From positions 62,001 to 126,000 of the forward strand of contig CAMNTH010000001.1 of assembly GCA_946557785.1 (NCBI GenBank): a stretch of DNA of 64,000 bases, given 5' to 3'. Position 1 is the stretch's first letter. Every line of letters begins with the position of its first letter. The stretch is from an uncultured Blautia sp. Its GTDB lineage: Bacteria; Bacillota; Clostridia; Lachnospirales; Lachnospiraceae. Below the pieces are notes generated by a model. It did no database searches and was not told the DNA's origin. It saw only the letters and a list, made by a program, of their open reading frames with translations. The translations under genes and the position numbers were made by a program. Positions 44,257 through 52,110 of the stretch are shown piece by piece.

Positions 44257-44304
44257 GTAACCTGAAACCTATGTGTGTATGGAGAATGTTATTAAATGTT
44301 ATGG

Positions 44305-44333
44305 TTGCGTACATGTGGAAAATCTGTTATACT
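44305..44333 (+). promoter_or_regulatory. Promoter of structured RNA
   Basis: TTGCGT (44305-44310), 17-nt spacer, TATACT (44328-44333). The expected start is at about 44339, at the first base of the closing stem of the RNA. Confidence 0.7.
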
Positions 44334-44337
44334 ATGT

Positions 44338-44472
44338 CTTAAGCAAACAGAATATTTAAGTACCCCGGCACTGTCTTCTCCCAGTGACGGAAGCCTGAGA
44401 TATCGGCGTGGGAAATAATGAGGGTTACCTTGGAACCCTGATTGTTTCCTACGCCTTTTTTGTTTGCTTAAG
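44338..44472 (+). ncRNA. Candidate structured noncoding RNA of unknown class
   Basis: About 135 nt closed by a perfect 11-bp stem CTTAAGCAAAC / GTTTGCTTAAG. Inside are CACTG / CAGTG with loop TCTTCTCC, and GGCGT-g-GGAAA / TTTCC-t-ACGCC, which encloses AGGGTT / AACCCT. A T-run follows the ACGCC arm (44456-44461), so the RNA may end there, or the outer stem may compete with the terminator. It has its own promoter and no start codon with a ribosome binding site. It lies between replication and capsid genes. I cannot place it in a known family. Confidence 0.6.
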
Positions 44473-44489
44473 TGTTCATTATGATTCAA

Positions 44490-44530
44490 GCCCGGGAGCT
44501 TTTGCTGGATGTTCACTCCCGGGCTCCTTT
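44490..44530 (+). terminator. Second hairpin downstream of the RNA
   Basis: GCCCGGGAG / CTCCCGGGC perfect stem, 17-nt loop, weak T tail (TCCTTTCT). It could end transcription before the scaffold gene or insulate the RNA. Confidence 0.55.
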
Positions 44531-44568
44531 CTAAAGTTACTGAAACTATAAACAGGAGGTTAAGAAGT

Positions 44569-45063
44569 ATGTTAGAGACAGAAGAGCCCACCGGAGGGAA
44601 TCCGGGAAATAAAGAAATGAACGTGGATACCACGGGGCAGCAGGAAACTGCAGCACAGACAGAACCCACAGGGGCAGAAAACGAGAAGACATTCACCCAG
44701 GAAGAGGTGGATAAAATTGTAGAGAAACGCCTGAACCGTGAAAGAAAGAAATTCTCCAGTATTCTGAATGGAGACGATCCAAGGGAAGCAGAACTTGTAG
44801 AACGGGAAAGGGCGGTAGCAGAAAAGGAACTGCGGATAGAAGCTACAGAGACATTTATGAAAGAGAACCTTCCGGCTGAACTGCTGGATTTATTGAATTA
44901 TACCGACAAAGAATCATGCGAAAAGTCCATAGAGCTTGTAAGAAAGACTTTTACCATCAACGTTCAGGCAGCAGTAGAGCGCCGTCTCTGGGGAGGAAAG
45001 CCGCCCAAAAAAGCGGTGAATGACCCCACAGGTGACCTCCGGGGAGCTTTTGGGCTTAGATAG
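44569..45063 (+). CDS. Phage capsid scaffolding protein (DUF4355-like)
   Basis: A 164-residue, acidic, coiled-coil protein. Its N-terminus is rich in Thr/Glu/Gly. The central QEEVDKIVEKRLNRERKKF motif is characteristic of DUF4355 scaffold proteins. The basic C-terminus (RRLWGGKPPKKA) is suited to bind the capsid protein. AGGAGG precedes the ATG at 44569. It sits immediately before the major capsid gene, the standard order, but no portal or protease gene precedes it. Confidence 0.87.
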   Translation: MLETEEPTGGNPGNKEMNVDTTGQQETAAQTEPTGAENEKTFTQEEVDKIVEKRLNRERKKFSSILNGDDPREAELVERERAVAEKELRIEATETFMKENLPAELLDLLNYTDKESCEKSIELVRKTFTINVQAAVERRLWGGKPPKKAVNDPTGDLRGAFGLR

Positions 45064-45083
45064 CATGTAGAACAGGAGATCAT

Positions 45084-45950
45084 ATGGCAATTAATTTAGT
45101 GACCAAATTCGTCCCTTATGTGGATGAACAGTTTTCAACAGAAAGTAAAAAGTCGCTCCTGACAAACCAGGATTTTGACTGGACAGGGGCACACACCGTA
45201 AAGGTGTATAAAATCACCACTTCCGAAATGAATGACTATGATCGGAGTGGAACGGGTGACAATCCTTCCCGTTATGGCTCTATTGCTGGCCTGGATGCCA
45301 CAACGGAAGAGTTTACTCTCAAGAAGGATCGTTCTTTCACCTTTGCGATCGACAAGCTGGATACGGATGAAACGGTACAGCAGTTGGGTGCAGCTTCCGC
45401 ACTGGCTAGGCAGAACCGCGAAGTTGTTATTCCTGAGGTGGATACTTATGTTTATAGCGTTATGACTGCCGGGGCAGGAACGAAGCCTGCTGCCATTGCG
45501 CTGACTTCTGAAAATATCTACGGGGAAATACTGAAAGCCGGGAACACCCTGGATAATGCGGAGGTACCGGAGTCCGGCCGTATCCTGGTAGTTACACCGG
45601 ATACATACGTCCTCATGAAAAAATGCAAAGATATCACTATGGAGACTGACATCGGCAACGACATGCGGATCCGTGGCGTGATTGCAAACCTGGATGGCGC
45701 TATGGTGATGAAGATCCCGGCAAACCGCCTGCCGAAGAACTTCGGCTTTATGTTGGTACATCCGTGTGCAACGGTAGCCCCTACGAAGCTTGAAGATTAT
45801 AAGATCCATGTGGATCCGCCGGGAATCAGCGGTTCCTTGGTGGAAGGTCGTATCTGCTATGATGCGTTTGTCCTGGAGAATAAGAAAATGGCAATCTATT
45901 ATCAGGTGCAGCCGGCAGCTACACAGCCAACAACTCCGGAAGGAAAATAA
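45084..45950 (+). CDS. Major capsid protein (HK97-fold type)
   Basis: A 288-residue protein with the layout of a major capsid protein of small siphophages: a short N-terminal arm (LVTKFVPYVDEQF), an E-loop-like region (VKVYKITTSEMNDYDRSG), and a spine-helix/P-domain segment (ENIYGEILKAGNTLDNAEVPESGRILVVTP, in parts) typical of HK97-like coat proteins. It lacks an N-terminal delta domain, consistent with a separate scaffold. AGGAGATC precedes the ATG. No other head gene is adjacent. Confidence 0.85.
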   Translation: MAINLVTKFVPYVDEQFSTESKKSLLTNQDFDWTGAHTVKVYKITTSEMNDYDRSGTGDNPSRYGSIAGLDATTEEFTLKKDRSFTFAIDKLDTDETVQQLGAASALARQNREVVIPEVDTYVYSVMTAGAGTKPAAIALTSENIYGEILKAGNTLDNAEVPESGRILVVTPDTYVLMKKCKDITMETDIGNDMRIRGVIANLDGAMVMKIPANRLPKNFGFMLVHPCATVAPTKLEDYKIHVDPPGISGSLVEGRICYDAFVLENKKMAIYYQVQPAATQPTTPEGK

Positions 45951-46284
45951 TAATGGGTGCCCTGAACTTTCCCAGGCGGATTGTTTGGGGCATTTTGCAA
46001 CGTTCCGGATATTTCCAAAACGACAAATACAATATCAGGATATTACATAAGCGAACGTTTTGGGAAAAGGATGTTAGTGTTTGTTAGTATTTCCGAAACA
46101 ACACGAATACATGTAATATCCGGTAAATTCAAGGATTCAGCTATTCTGAACGTTCGGAATAATTAGCGAACGTTGCGTATAAAAAACCTTGTAAACCCTA
46201 AGATAAAACTGTAAAAACGTTGCGTTTCCAAAACCAACGAATATCGTACGCTTCCAAAGCTATGGAGGAAAGGATAGTGCATTA
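45951..46284 (+). other. Gene-free region with AACGTT repeats
   Basis: This 334-nt stretch has no credible gene. It holds five AACGTT palindromes (45999, 46054, 46149, 46169, 46216), several extended as GCGAACGTT or AACGTTGCGT. A long-range 11-nt inverted repeat GGATATTACAT (46038) / ATGTAATATCC (46111) is also present. It may be a replication origin, packaging site or regulator-binding region. Confidence 0.55.
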
Positions 46285-46467
46285 ATGAAGGATTATTCAA
46301 AAGAACCCTGGTGGAATGGCCTGACCAGGAAAGAAAAAGAAGAAGTTCTCCGGCTAGAGGGCGTTGAGATTTCCAAGGAAATGGATACCGGGGATAAACA
46401 GCCCACGGTAGAGACGCCTTCGCATAAGAAACATTTTAAAGCAATAGATCTATTTGGCTGGGGATGA
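46285..46467 (+). CDS. Small hypothetical protein, 60 residues
   Basis: MKDYSKEPWWNGLTRKEKEE begins the protein, which is charged and short and ends KAIDLFGWG. GGAGGAAAGGA lies upstream, somewhat far from the ATG. No known domain. It precedes the sigma factor gene by 40 nt and may be co-transcribed. Confidence 0.55.
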   Translation: MKDYSKEPWWNGLTRKEKEEVLRLEGVEISKEMDTGDKQPTVETPSHKKHFKAIDLFGWG

Positions 46468-46507
46468 ACCTGGCCGGGTAGGTAAATAACTGTAGGGAGC
46501 TAATACC

Positions 46508-47467
46508 ATGACCAATGAACAGTTAGTGATCCGGATCAAGGCCTGGATAGATGTAGCTGAGAATATGCTGCAGCTCTGGCAGCAGAACCAGGGATTCATA
46601 GAGACGATTGCAAAGCGCTTCCGTGGCTATGAGGATATGGAGGACTTAAGGCAGCAGGGCTATATTGGTCTTTGCAATGCTGTAGATGGTTATAATCCGG
46701 ATGAGGGTGTTCTGTTTTTGACCTATGCAGGTTTCTGGATCCGGCAGAGTATGCAGCGGTATATAGAAGAGTGTGGGAGCGTTGTCCGGATTTCTGTGCA
46801 TTGTCGTAACCGTATCCGGGAATATGAAAAGTTCTGCAGAACGTTTGAATTATATTACGGCAGGAAGCCTACGGATGGCGAAATATCGTGTTATCTTGAC
46901 ATGGATGAGGAAAAGCTGGCAAGCATCAGAAAATCCGCCCAGATGTCAAATATAGGCTCTCTGGACGTTCCTGTAGGTGAAGGAGAGGAAGGCACCATGT
47001 ATGACCTGCTTCCCGGTGCAGAAAGCCCGGAAGAGGATATTGTAGAGAAGCTGCAGCAGGAACAGCTCCAGGACACATTATGGGGCATGGTGGATGATCT
47101 GCCGGGGCAGCAGCCGACAGTGATCCGGATGCGGTACCAGGAAGGGAAATCATTGAAGGAAGCCGGGGATAGAATCGGCTGTACCGTGAACCAGGCCAGT
47201 GATATCCAACACAAGGCACTGAGAGCCATGAGGGAGCCACGCAGAGCCAGAGTGCTGCAGTCTCTTATGTACGGTGATAGTTACAGCAAGGCACTGAGAG
47301 GAAATGGCGTAGAACACTTTAACCGCACCTGGACAAGCTCCACGGAGTACACTGCCATAGAAGAAACTGAACACTGGCTGCAGAGGATGTTTCCGGATAG
47401 AGTGAGCGGTACCGAAATGGTACTAGAAAAAAGTGCAAACATTTCAAATGAGTTAAATTCTTGCTAA
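46508..47467 (+). CDS. Sigma-70 family RNA polymerase sigma factor of the element
   Basis: A 319-residue sigma factor. Region 2 (about 40-105: YEDMEDLRQQGYIGLCNAVDGYNPDEGVLFLTYAGFWIRQSMQ, in parts) is intact and followed by region 3-like sequence. Region 4 (about 195-250) carries a recognition helix in SLKEAGDRIGCTVNQASDIQHKALRAMR. The roughly 70-residue C-terminal tail is unassigned. GGGAGC precedes the ATG. It is the last gene before the right attachment site, and could direct late or transfer-specific transcription. Confidence 0.88.
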   Translation: MTNEQLVIRIKAWIDVAENMLQLWQQNQGFIETIAKRFRGYEDMEDLRQQGYIGLCNAVDGYNPDEGVLFLTYAGFWIRQSMQRYIEECGSVVRISVHCRNRIREYEKFCRTFELYYGRKPTDGEISCYLDMDEEKLASIRKSAQMSNIGSLDVPVGEGEEGTMYDLLPGAESPEEDIVEKLQQEQLQDTLWGMVDDLPGQQPTVIRMRYQEGKSLKEAGDRIGCTVNQASDIQHKALRAMREPRRARVLQSLMYGDSYSKALRGNGVEHFNRTWTSSTEYTAIEETEHWLQRMFPDRVSGTEMVLEKSANISNELNSC

Positions 47468-47526
47468 AAAATACATAAAATCAATGCAAAACAGTAGAAA
47501 AATAGGAAATAAAACAGTCTTGCGTA

Positions 47527-47550
47527 GTGTTGCTACAATTATTGAGTAAT
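47527..47550 (+). repeat. attR: displaced tuf 3' end
   Basis: GTGTTGCTACAAT then tATtGAgTAAT encodes the same last residues (V-A-T-I-I-E-stop) as the functional tuf end, with three synonymous third-base differences. No tuf body precedes it. Confidence 0.8.
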
Positions 47551-47622
47551 ACAATCTCCTGACAACCGTTTGTGATAACAAAATATAGAATTTTCGCAAA
47601 TTTGATAACAGATAAAGTGGAT

Positions 47623-47631
47623 TTATCCACA
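47623..47631 (+). other. Perfect DnaA box near attR
   Basis: TTATCCACA within a very AT-rich 170-nt stretch (47470-47640) that also has two GATAACA repeats (47574, 47603). It could belong to an origin, but it is a single box. Confidence 0.4.
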
Positions 47632-47652
47632 AATCAGAGGTGTGACTGTGGA

Positions 47653-48024
47653 TTATGTTAAATCATATGTTTTGATTCCTTTCTTATTCATCCATACAGC
47701 AATTCCGCATATAGCTACTGCTGCTATAAGTAAAGCAATACCAATCCCATGTGTCCGAACATTGCATATTGAATGCCATATTTTCCATACATCCATCCAA
47801 ACACGATGCCAAGCCAGCCATTCAAAAGGAAGCACCGAAAAAACATTGTTGGCGATAGCTGACCTAAAATCCCGATAGTTGGGTTTGGCGGCAGGCGGCT
47901 TGGGCGGCTTGCCCAGCCCCATGGCTTTCATCAGGGCCCTGAGGCTGCCGGCAAGGTTCTGCAGGCTTTCCGCCACATTACACACATCATCGATTACATT
48001 GAGCATCAGCTTAATAAGACTCAT
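47653..48024 (-). CDS. Small membrane protein, conjugative-element type
   Basis: A 123-residue protein beginning MSLIKLMLNVIDDVCNVAES, with a Pro/Lys linker (GKPPKPPAAKPN), a Trp-rich segment and one C-terminal transmembrane helix (GIGIALLIAAVAICGIAVW). GGAAGGAGGATG precedes the ATG at 48024. It resembles proteins of the accessory modules of Clostridia conjugative elements. The role is unknown. It is co-directional with the sigma-like regulator upstream. Confidence 0.6.
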   Translation of the reverse strand: MSLIKLMLNVIDDVCNVAESLQNLAGSLRALMKAMGLGKPPKPPAAKPNYRDFRSAIANNVFSVLPFEWLAWHRVWMDVWKIWHSICNVRTHGIGIALLIAAVAICGIAVWMNKKGIKTYDLT

Positions 48025-48126
48025 TTTCACATCCTCCTTCCTTGAATTCCGATGGCACAGCAGGCAGGCAAGTACGCCGGCTGCCTTAGATTCCTTTGAA
48101 ACATTGATTTTGAAATTATGCTTCAT
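48025..48126 (-). pseudogene. Truncated small ORF typical of conjugative transposons
   Basis: ATG at 48126 behind AGGAGCCGCG, encoding MKHNFKINVSKESKAAGVLA then CLLCHRNSRKEDVK, running in frame into the next gene. The N-terminus resembles small proteins that accompany sigma-like regulators in Tn1549-type elements, but the usual C-terminal half is missing. It may be a leader peptide, or an N-terminal extension making one 157-residue protein. Confidence 0.35.
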
Positions 48127-48168
48127 TGTCGCGGCTCCTTTCCGAGGGGGCTTTGGGCTACCCTCTGC

Positions 48169-48720
48169 TTAAAGGCCACGGGAGAGGCGGAAACTTGAGG
48201 ATGTGGGAAATATTTTTTTGAAATTTTTCTCTGCCGTCTCAAGACGGTGGGAAACGGCGCTGGGAGTAATGCCCAGGCGGGTGGCATACTCCTGTTTTGG
48301 TACCTTATTTATATGTACCTCAATCAGAAGGTCAGCCTGGTCGGACTTCAGATGCTTACGGAGCAAGGCGCACAGGGCTTCATATTCATATTGTGTCTCG
48401 CGGTTTTCCTCATCGGTAAAGTCCGGGAATAGGTCGATTGTATTGTCCTGTGGCTCGTTTGACGCCTCATCAGACACCTGCACATAGCCTTTGCCGTCCA
48501 GACGCTTTGGCGCTGCCGTGCCGGTGGTGTGTCGGCTGTGGCGATGCCAGTTGTTATACTCCGGGTGGTTGAACAGCTCATCGAATCTATCCTGTATGCG
48601 TCTTTCCATTTCGGTGGTGGTCATTCCATCGGAATTGCCAAGCGAGAGGAATCCCCACATTTCATCACGGCCGACCTCCAAGGTCTGCTTTTCGTTATCA
48701 TAGCTGATTTTGATTTTCAT
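48169..48720 (-). CDS. Sigma-70 region 4-like regulator of conjugative-element type
   Basis: A 183-residue protein. It starts MKIKISYDNEKQTLEVGRDE, and the C-terminal half has a helix-turn-helix of sigma region 4 type (EYATRLGITPSAVSHRLETAEKNFKK, in parts). Such proteins accompany conjugative transposons of the Tn1549/CTn group and probably control their transfer genes. GGAAAGGAC precedes the ATG at 48720. No relaxase or transfer genes are near, so the set is a remnant or a captured regulatory module. Confidence 0.75.
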   Translation of the reverse strand: MKIKISYDNEKQTLEVGRDEMWGFLSLGNSDGMTTTEMERRIQDRFDELFNHPEYNNWHRHSRHTTGTAAPKRLDGKGYVQVSDEASNEPQDNTIDLFPDFTDEENRETQYEYEALCALLRKHLKSDQADLLIEVHINKVPKQEYATRLGITPSAVSHRLETAEKNFKKIFPTSSSFRLSRGL

Positions 48721-49261
48721 AGATCGTCCTTTCCGTCCGAGCGGAAAGACAAGTCTACACAGCTGCACATGGTCACCTTGTCCGAAAAAGGGCGCAACAA
48801 GATAAGGCTACACCATGTGCCGCCCCACAAAGCCCCCGGTTGGAGCCATGAAGCAGTATGTGTATCCCATGTCTAATTGCGCACTCAGACAATAGATATG
48901 TATTTTTCACAGCCATCAAGGTTGGCTGATTACCTATAAGCGAAGAGTCCCTTTCAATCGAACCTGCGGAAGCCCTCCAGGTTGTACCAAACCAGACAAC
49001 TGGACGGGATCGGAAAGGAAAATTTTCGATTTCGCTATATAATCTTTAGAAACATTGGTTTTACTTCTCAAATTTTGATGAAAAATGTGTTATGATATGA
49101 ATGTATGTATTTTGCCCTGCAGCTACATGCGCCACAAATGCAAAAGCCCCAGAGGTTTTACTCCCTGAGAATAATCATAAGGACAACAGTGTCAGGCTCA
49201 ATAGTCACTGACGCTCAATAGCGTCAGCAGTGTCAATTTTTACGAAAAAAGGAGAAAAGCA
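48721..49261. other. Gene-free region between divergent units
   Basis: A 541-nt region without a credible gene. A CAGCCA / TGGCTG hairpin lies at 48912. The last 170 nt are AT-rich and should hold the promoter of the NACHT gene (TATGAT at 49091), with no good -35. Confidence 0.5.
49208..49227 (+). other. Hairpin before the NACHT gene
   Basis: CTGACGCT-caat-AGCGTCAG perfect stem, surrounded by two GTGTCA motifs (49188, 49230) and followed by ATTTTT. It resembles an intrinsic terminator in the leader and may attenuate the NACHT gene. Confidence 0.6.
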
Positions 49262-51949
49262 ATGGCCGAATTTGAAAATATGCGTCTTTGCGGCGGCACC
49301 TTCCTTGTGCTGTTGTTTGAAGCAAAAGGTCAGCGCCGCAACTCCCGCATGGGAGAAGGACGCTCCTCTGACGGAAAAAGCAACCCAGAAGTATTCAGCA
49401 ATTTGGTTCTTACGGTAAATCCCAAATTCCAGATGCCTTCCGGCCGCTCGTTCAATACATTTACTTCCGACTATAAACTGTGCCGGAGTTCCGATAGCCC
49501 CTCAGTAGGGCTGTCCAACGAATTGCTTATCCGGCAGTTTGATAATGACATAAAAACAAAATACTATGAATGCCTGGGGCTGTTCGCCTGTAGGCTTGAA
49601 CGAGCCATCGACTTTGAGGTCAAAGGCCCCTGGCTCGTTGCTGCGCTCATTGATCTGATTGACGCAGACAGTACCATTCCTGATGACGCACTGTTTCATG
49701 TGCGCCCCTATGGTCACACTGTTAAAAAGGCGGATTTGAGAAGCATCGAATGTATCTGCATCACTTCCTTCGTTTTTGGCGTATGGCACTATATTGTTAC
49801 CCAAGTACGGGATAACACCGTTGGTGCTGACACCATTGACCTTCTATTGGAAAATAAATCCGAAACCAGAGTCCAGCGTAAATTTGCATCCAATATTGGC
49901 AAAAAGACCGTTTCTGAAATCAAGACCGCCGTGCAGCCGCCGGAATGGGAGTGGGAAAATTACCATGACCCCGAACTTGAGGCAGCCACCAAGAATATTC
50001 CGTTTGCCTTTATTGCTCCGGGCGTAGCTGCCGATGTGCGTAACATTCAGAACGGACAAGTCTTCATAAACGGCAGCCAGGTATTTTACCTTGATGGGAA
50101 GGAGCACGAATCCATCCCTTCATATGATGGCACACCGTTTGATACATATTTGGAAAAAGCAACGGAGTTCTACTCCAAGGTAAAGACCCTGCTTTATTCC
50201 GAAGCCCCTCGTAAATTCCGAGATTTTTATGTGCCGAATGAGGTAACTTGCAAGAGTCTTAACACTATCGAGGCTGCAAAAGTCAATACAAGACCCATGG
50301 AAGTGCTTGTAGATGATGGCGTAAGTGATATCATCATCCGAGGCACAGGCGGCATTGGCAAGTCAATGATGATGCGCCACCTGCTGCTGTTCTTTGCAGA
50401 ACATTTTGATAAGAAGAAAAATCTGCCGATCCTCGTACCGCTGAAGATCTTTACAAGTACAGAGCCGAATCTTGAAGGCTTCATTTATAAGGCTGTGCAC
50501 GAATTCCATCACGATATTGAGTTTGAGGATGTTGAACCGCTATTGAAAGCCGGTAAGTGCGTTATTCTTCTGGACGGATTGGATGAGATTCCCGGCAATG
50601 CCAGACACCATTTTGATAACTGCCTTGTTAACTTTAAGAAGGCTTATCAACGGAACCGTATTGTTCTATCCTCAAGACCTACAAGCAATTTTGTTCAATT
50701 AGGGCATTTTTTGGTGGTTGAAATTGAACCCTTCAGTAAAGAAAAGGCATTGGAACTGATTGATAAGCTGGAATATCACGACCAGGAAGCCAAGGCGAAG
50801 TTCCGCGATGACCTTGATAAGAAGCTATATAATTCCCATAAACAGTTTGCAAGCAATCCCCTGCTGCTGACCATTATGCTCATGACCTATACCTCATACG
50901 GTGAGGTTCCGGCAAAACGTCATGTGTTCTATGCAAAGGCATACGAAACCATGGCACGTCTACACGATGCATCCAAGGGTGCCTATGTCCGCCCAATGCA
51001 CACGGGGCTGTCTCCAGAGGATTTTGAAGTATACTTTGCTGAGTTTTGTGCGAGAACCTACAGAGCTGAGGTTCTGGAATTTGACGAACGTATCTTCTGC
51101 GGATATATGGAAAAGGTAATCCGCCATCAGCGCCGCAAGATTGATGCCGCGCCGCGGGATTTCCTTTTAGATCTCACGGACAACCTCTGCATCATGTATA
51201 AGGAAGGCGAAAAATACTACTTCATTCACCGGTCTTTCCAAGAATATTTCAGTGCCATATTCTTTTCCGATCAGATGGATGACCAACTGGAACGCATCGG
51301 CGTATTTTTTGAGAATCAGCGTCACCGCCAGTTTGGTGACCGTACCTTTGGCATGATGTACGATATGATACCGAATCGTATTGACCGCTATATTTTTGTA
51401 CCGTTCTTGAAGCTGCTGTGGGAGAAATGTGATACCGGAAACGGCTACTGGACTTTTCTGGAAGAAATGTACCCCACAATATTTGCCCAAAAAGGTGAAA
51501 CCGGCGATTACTATGAAAATGACCCGGAATCCTATCTTTATAATTTTATTGTCAATGAATCGCTGCACCGGCACAACGGCGAACTCTATGATATGCAATG
51601 GCCGGATTCCATTGATTACTGCGGGCGGAAAGAATGGGTATCTATTGAAAAGGAAAGACAATATACGGGCGGAAAGCGCCGTTGCATAACAGAAATGGCA
51701 GAATATAACCATGTAGCGGAAGATTATATCGAAATGCACGGAGAGCCGGAAATTGAAGGTGTATCCTGGGAAATCCAAATTAGTGATCTTCTTGAACGCA
51801 GAGACCGTTTCAGCACACTCATTGCATTCATGGAGGATGATGCCTTCCCGCTGAAAAAGGAATACAAGGAAATGCGGAAGTTCACGCAATGGCTTGATAA
51901 AACTATAAACGAGAAACCATCTTCTGATGATTGGTTTGATTCTTTCTAA
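49262..51949 (+). CDS. NACHT-domain NTPase, candidate anti-phage defence protein
   Basis: An 895-residue single-gene STAND NTPase. The N-terminal 220 residues (GGTFLVLLFEAKGQRRNSR, then FGVWHYIVTQVRDNTVG) form an unrecognised alpha/beta domain, with no nuclease, TIR or protease motif seen. A linker precedes the NACHT domain: Walker A GTGGIGKS at 361-368, Walker B VILLDGLDEIP with Asp438, sensor LSSRPTS, then winged helix-like sequence. A 200-residue C-terminal region follows without clear LRR, TPR or WD repeats. AAAGGAG precedes the ATG. Bacterial NACHT proteins are known to abort phage infection. The location beside mobile elements supports that role here. Confidence 0.88.
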   Translation: MAEFENMRLCGGTFLVLLFEAKGQRRNSRMGEGRSSDGKSNPEVFSNLVLTVNPKFQMPSGRSFNTFTSDYKLCRSSDSPSVGLSNELLIRQFDNDIKTKYYECLGLFACRLERAIDFEVKGPWLVAALIDLIDADSTIPDDALFHVRPYGHTVKKADLRSIECICITSFVFGVWHYIVTQVRDNTVGADTIDLLLENKSETRVQRKFASNIGKKTVSEIKTAVQPPEWEWENYHDPELEAATKNIPFAFIAPGVAADVRNIQNGQVFINGSQVFYLDGKEHESIPSYDGTPFDTYLEKATEFYSKVKTLLYSEAPRKFRDFYVPNEVTCKSLNTIEAAKVNTRPMEVLVDDGVSDIIIRGTGGIGKSMMMRHLLLFFAEHFDKKKNLPILVPLKIFTSTEPNLEGFIYKAVHEFHHDIEFEDVEPLLKAGKCVILLDGLDEIPGNARHHFDNCLVNFKKAYQRNRIVLSSRPTSNFVQLGHFLVVEIEPFSKEKALELIDKLEYHDQEAKAKFRDDLDKKLYNSHKQFASNPLLLTIMLMTYTSYGEVPAKRHVFYAKAYETMARLHDASKGAYVRPMHTGLSPEDFEVYFAEFCARTYRAEVLEFDERIFCGYMEKVIRHQRRKIDAAPRDFLLDLTDNLCIMYKEGEKYYFIHRSFQEYFSAIFFSDQMDDQLERIGVFFENQRHRQFGDRTFGMMYDMIPNRIDRYIFVPFLKLLWEKCDTGNGYWTFLEEMYPTIFAQKGETGDYYENDPESYLYNFIVNESLHRHNGELYDMQWPDSIDYCGRKEWVSIEKERQYTGGKRRCITEMAEYNHVAEDYIEMHGEPEIEGVSWEIQISDLLERRDRFSTLIAFMEDDAFPLKKEYKEMRKFTQWLDKTINEKPSSDDWFDSF

Positions 51950-52079
51950 TAGGGATGCGTAAGTCTGTAAAATGTTAGCATGGAGAGATATAAAATCTTT
52001 CGGAGACGGAGGTTTTGATAAATGGCAAGAACCTACATTTGGAGCTAAAGAAGAGCTAAGGGAAACATTGGACGAAATA

Positions 52080-52110
52080 TATCCCCCGGCAGAAGGTCTG
52101 CAGGGGGATA
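52080..52110 (-). terminator. Hairpin downstream of LacI gene
   Basis: TATCCCCC-gg-CAGA / TCTG-ca-GGGGGATA. On the minus strand it lies 17 nt past the LacI stop and is followed by TATATTTCG, so it probably terminates that gene. Between 51950 and 52079 nothing convincing is seen. Confidence 0.55.

Larger units (their letters stand above)
37743..47526 (+). mobile_element. 9.8-kb phage-like / satellite-like element integrated at the tuf 3' end
   Basis: Bounded by a duplicated tuf end, with a tyrosine integrase next to the left site. Order: integrase, type I toxin-antitoxin, CI-like repressor, Cro-like protein, broken HTH gene, excisionase-like HTH, ERF, replication organiser, DnaC-like ATPase, small proteins, structured RNA, scaffold, major capsid protein, repeat region, small protein, sigma factor. 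No terminase, portal, protease, connector, tail or lysis genes are seen. It may be a capsid-bearing satellite or a prophage reduced by deletion. Confidence 0.8.

Noticed and set aside
45084-45950. Capsid gene as an encapsulin nanocompartment
   Set aside because: A scaffold gene directly precedes it and replication/integration genes surround it; no cargo enzyme is adjacent.
45981-46166. 61-codon frame in the AACGTT repeat region
   Set aside because: No ribosome binding site, repeat-derived sequence.
48900-49020. Possible tRNA-like or CRISPR-like structure before the NACHT gene
   Set aside because: Only one short hairpin is found; no cloverleaf, repeat-spacer pattern or CCA end.
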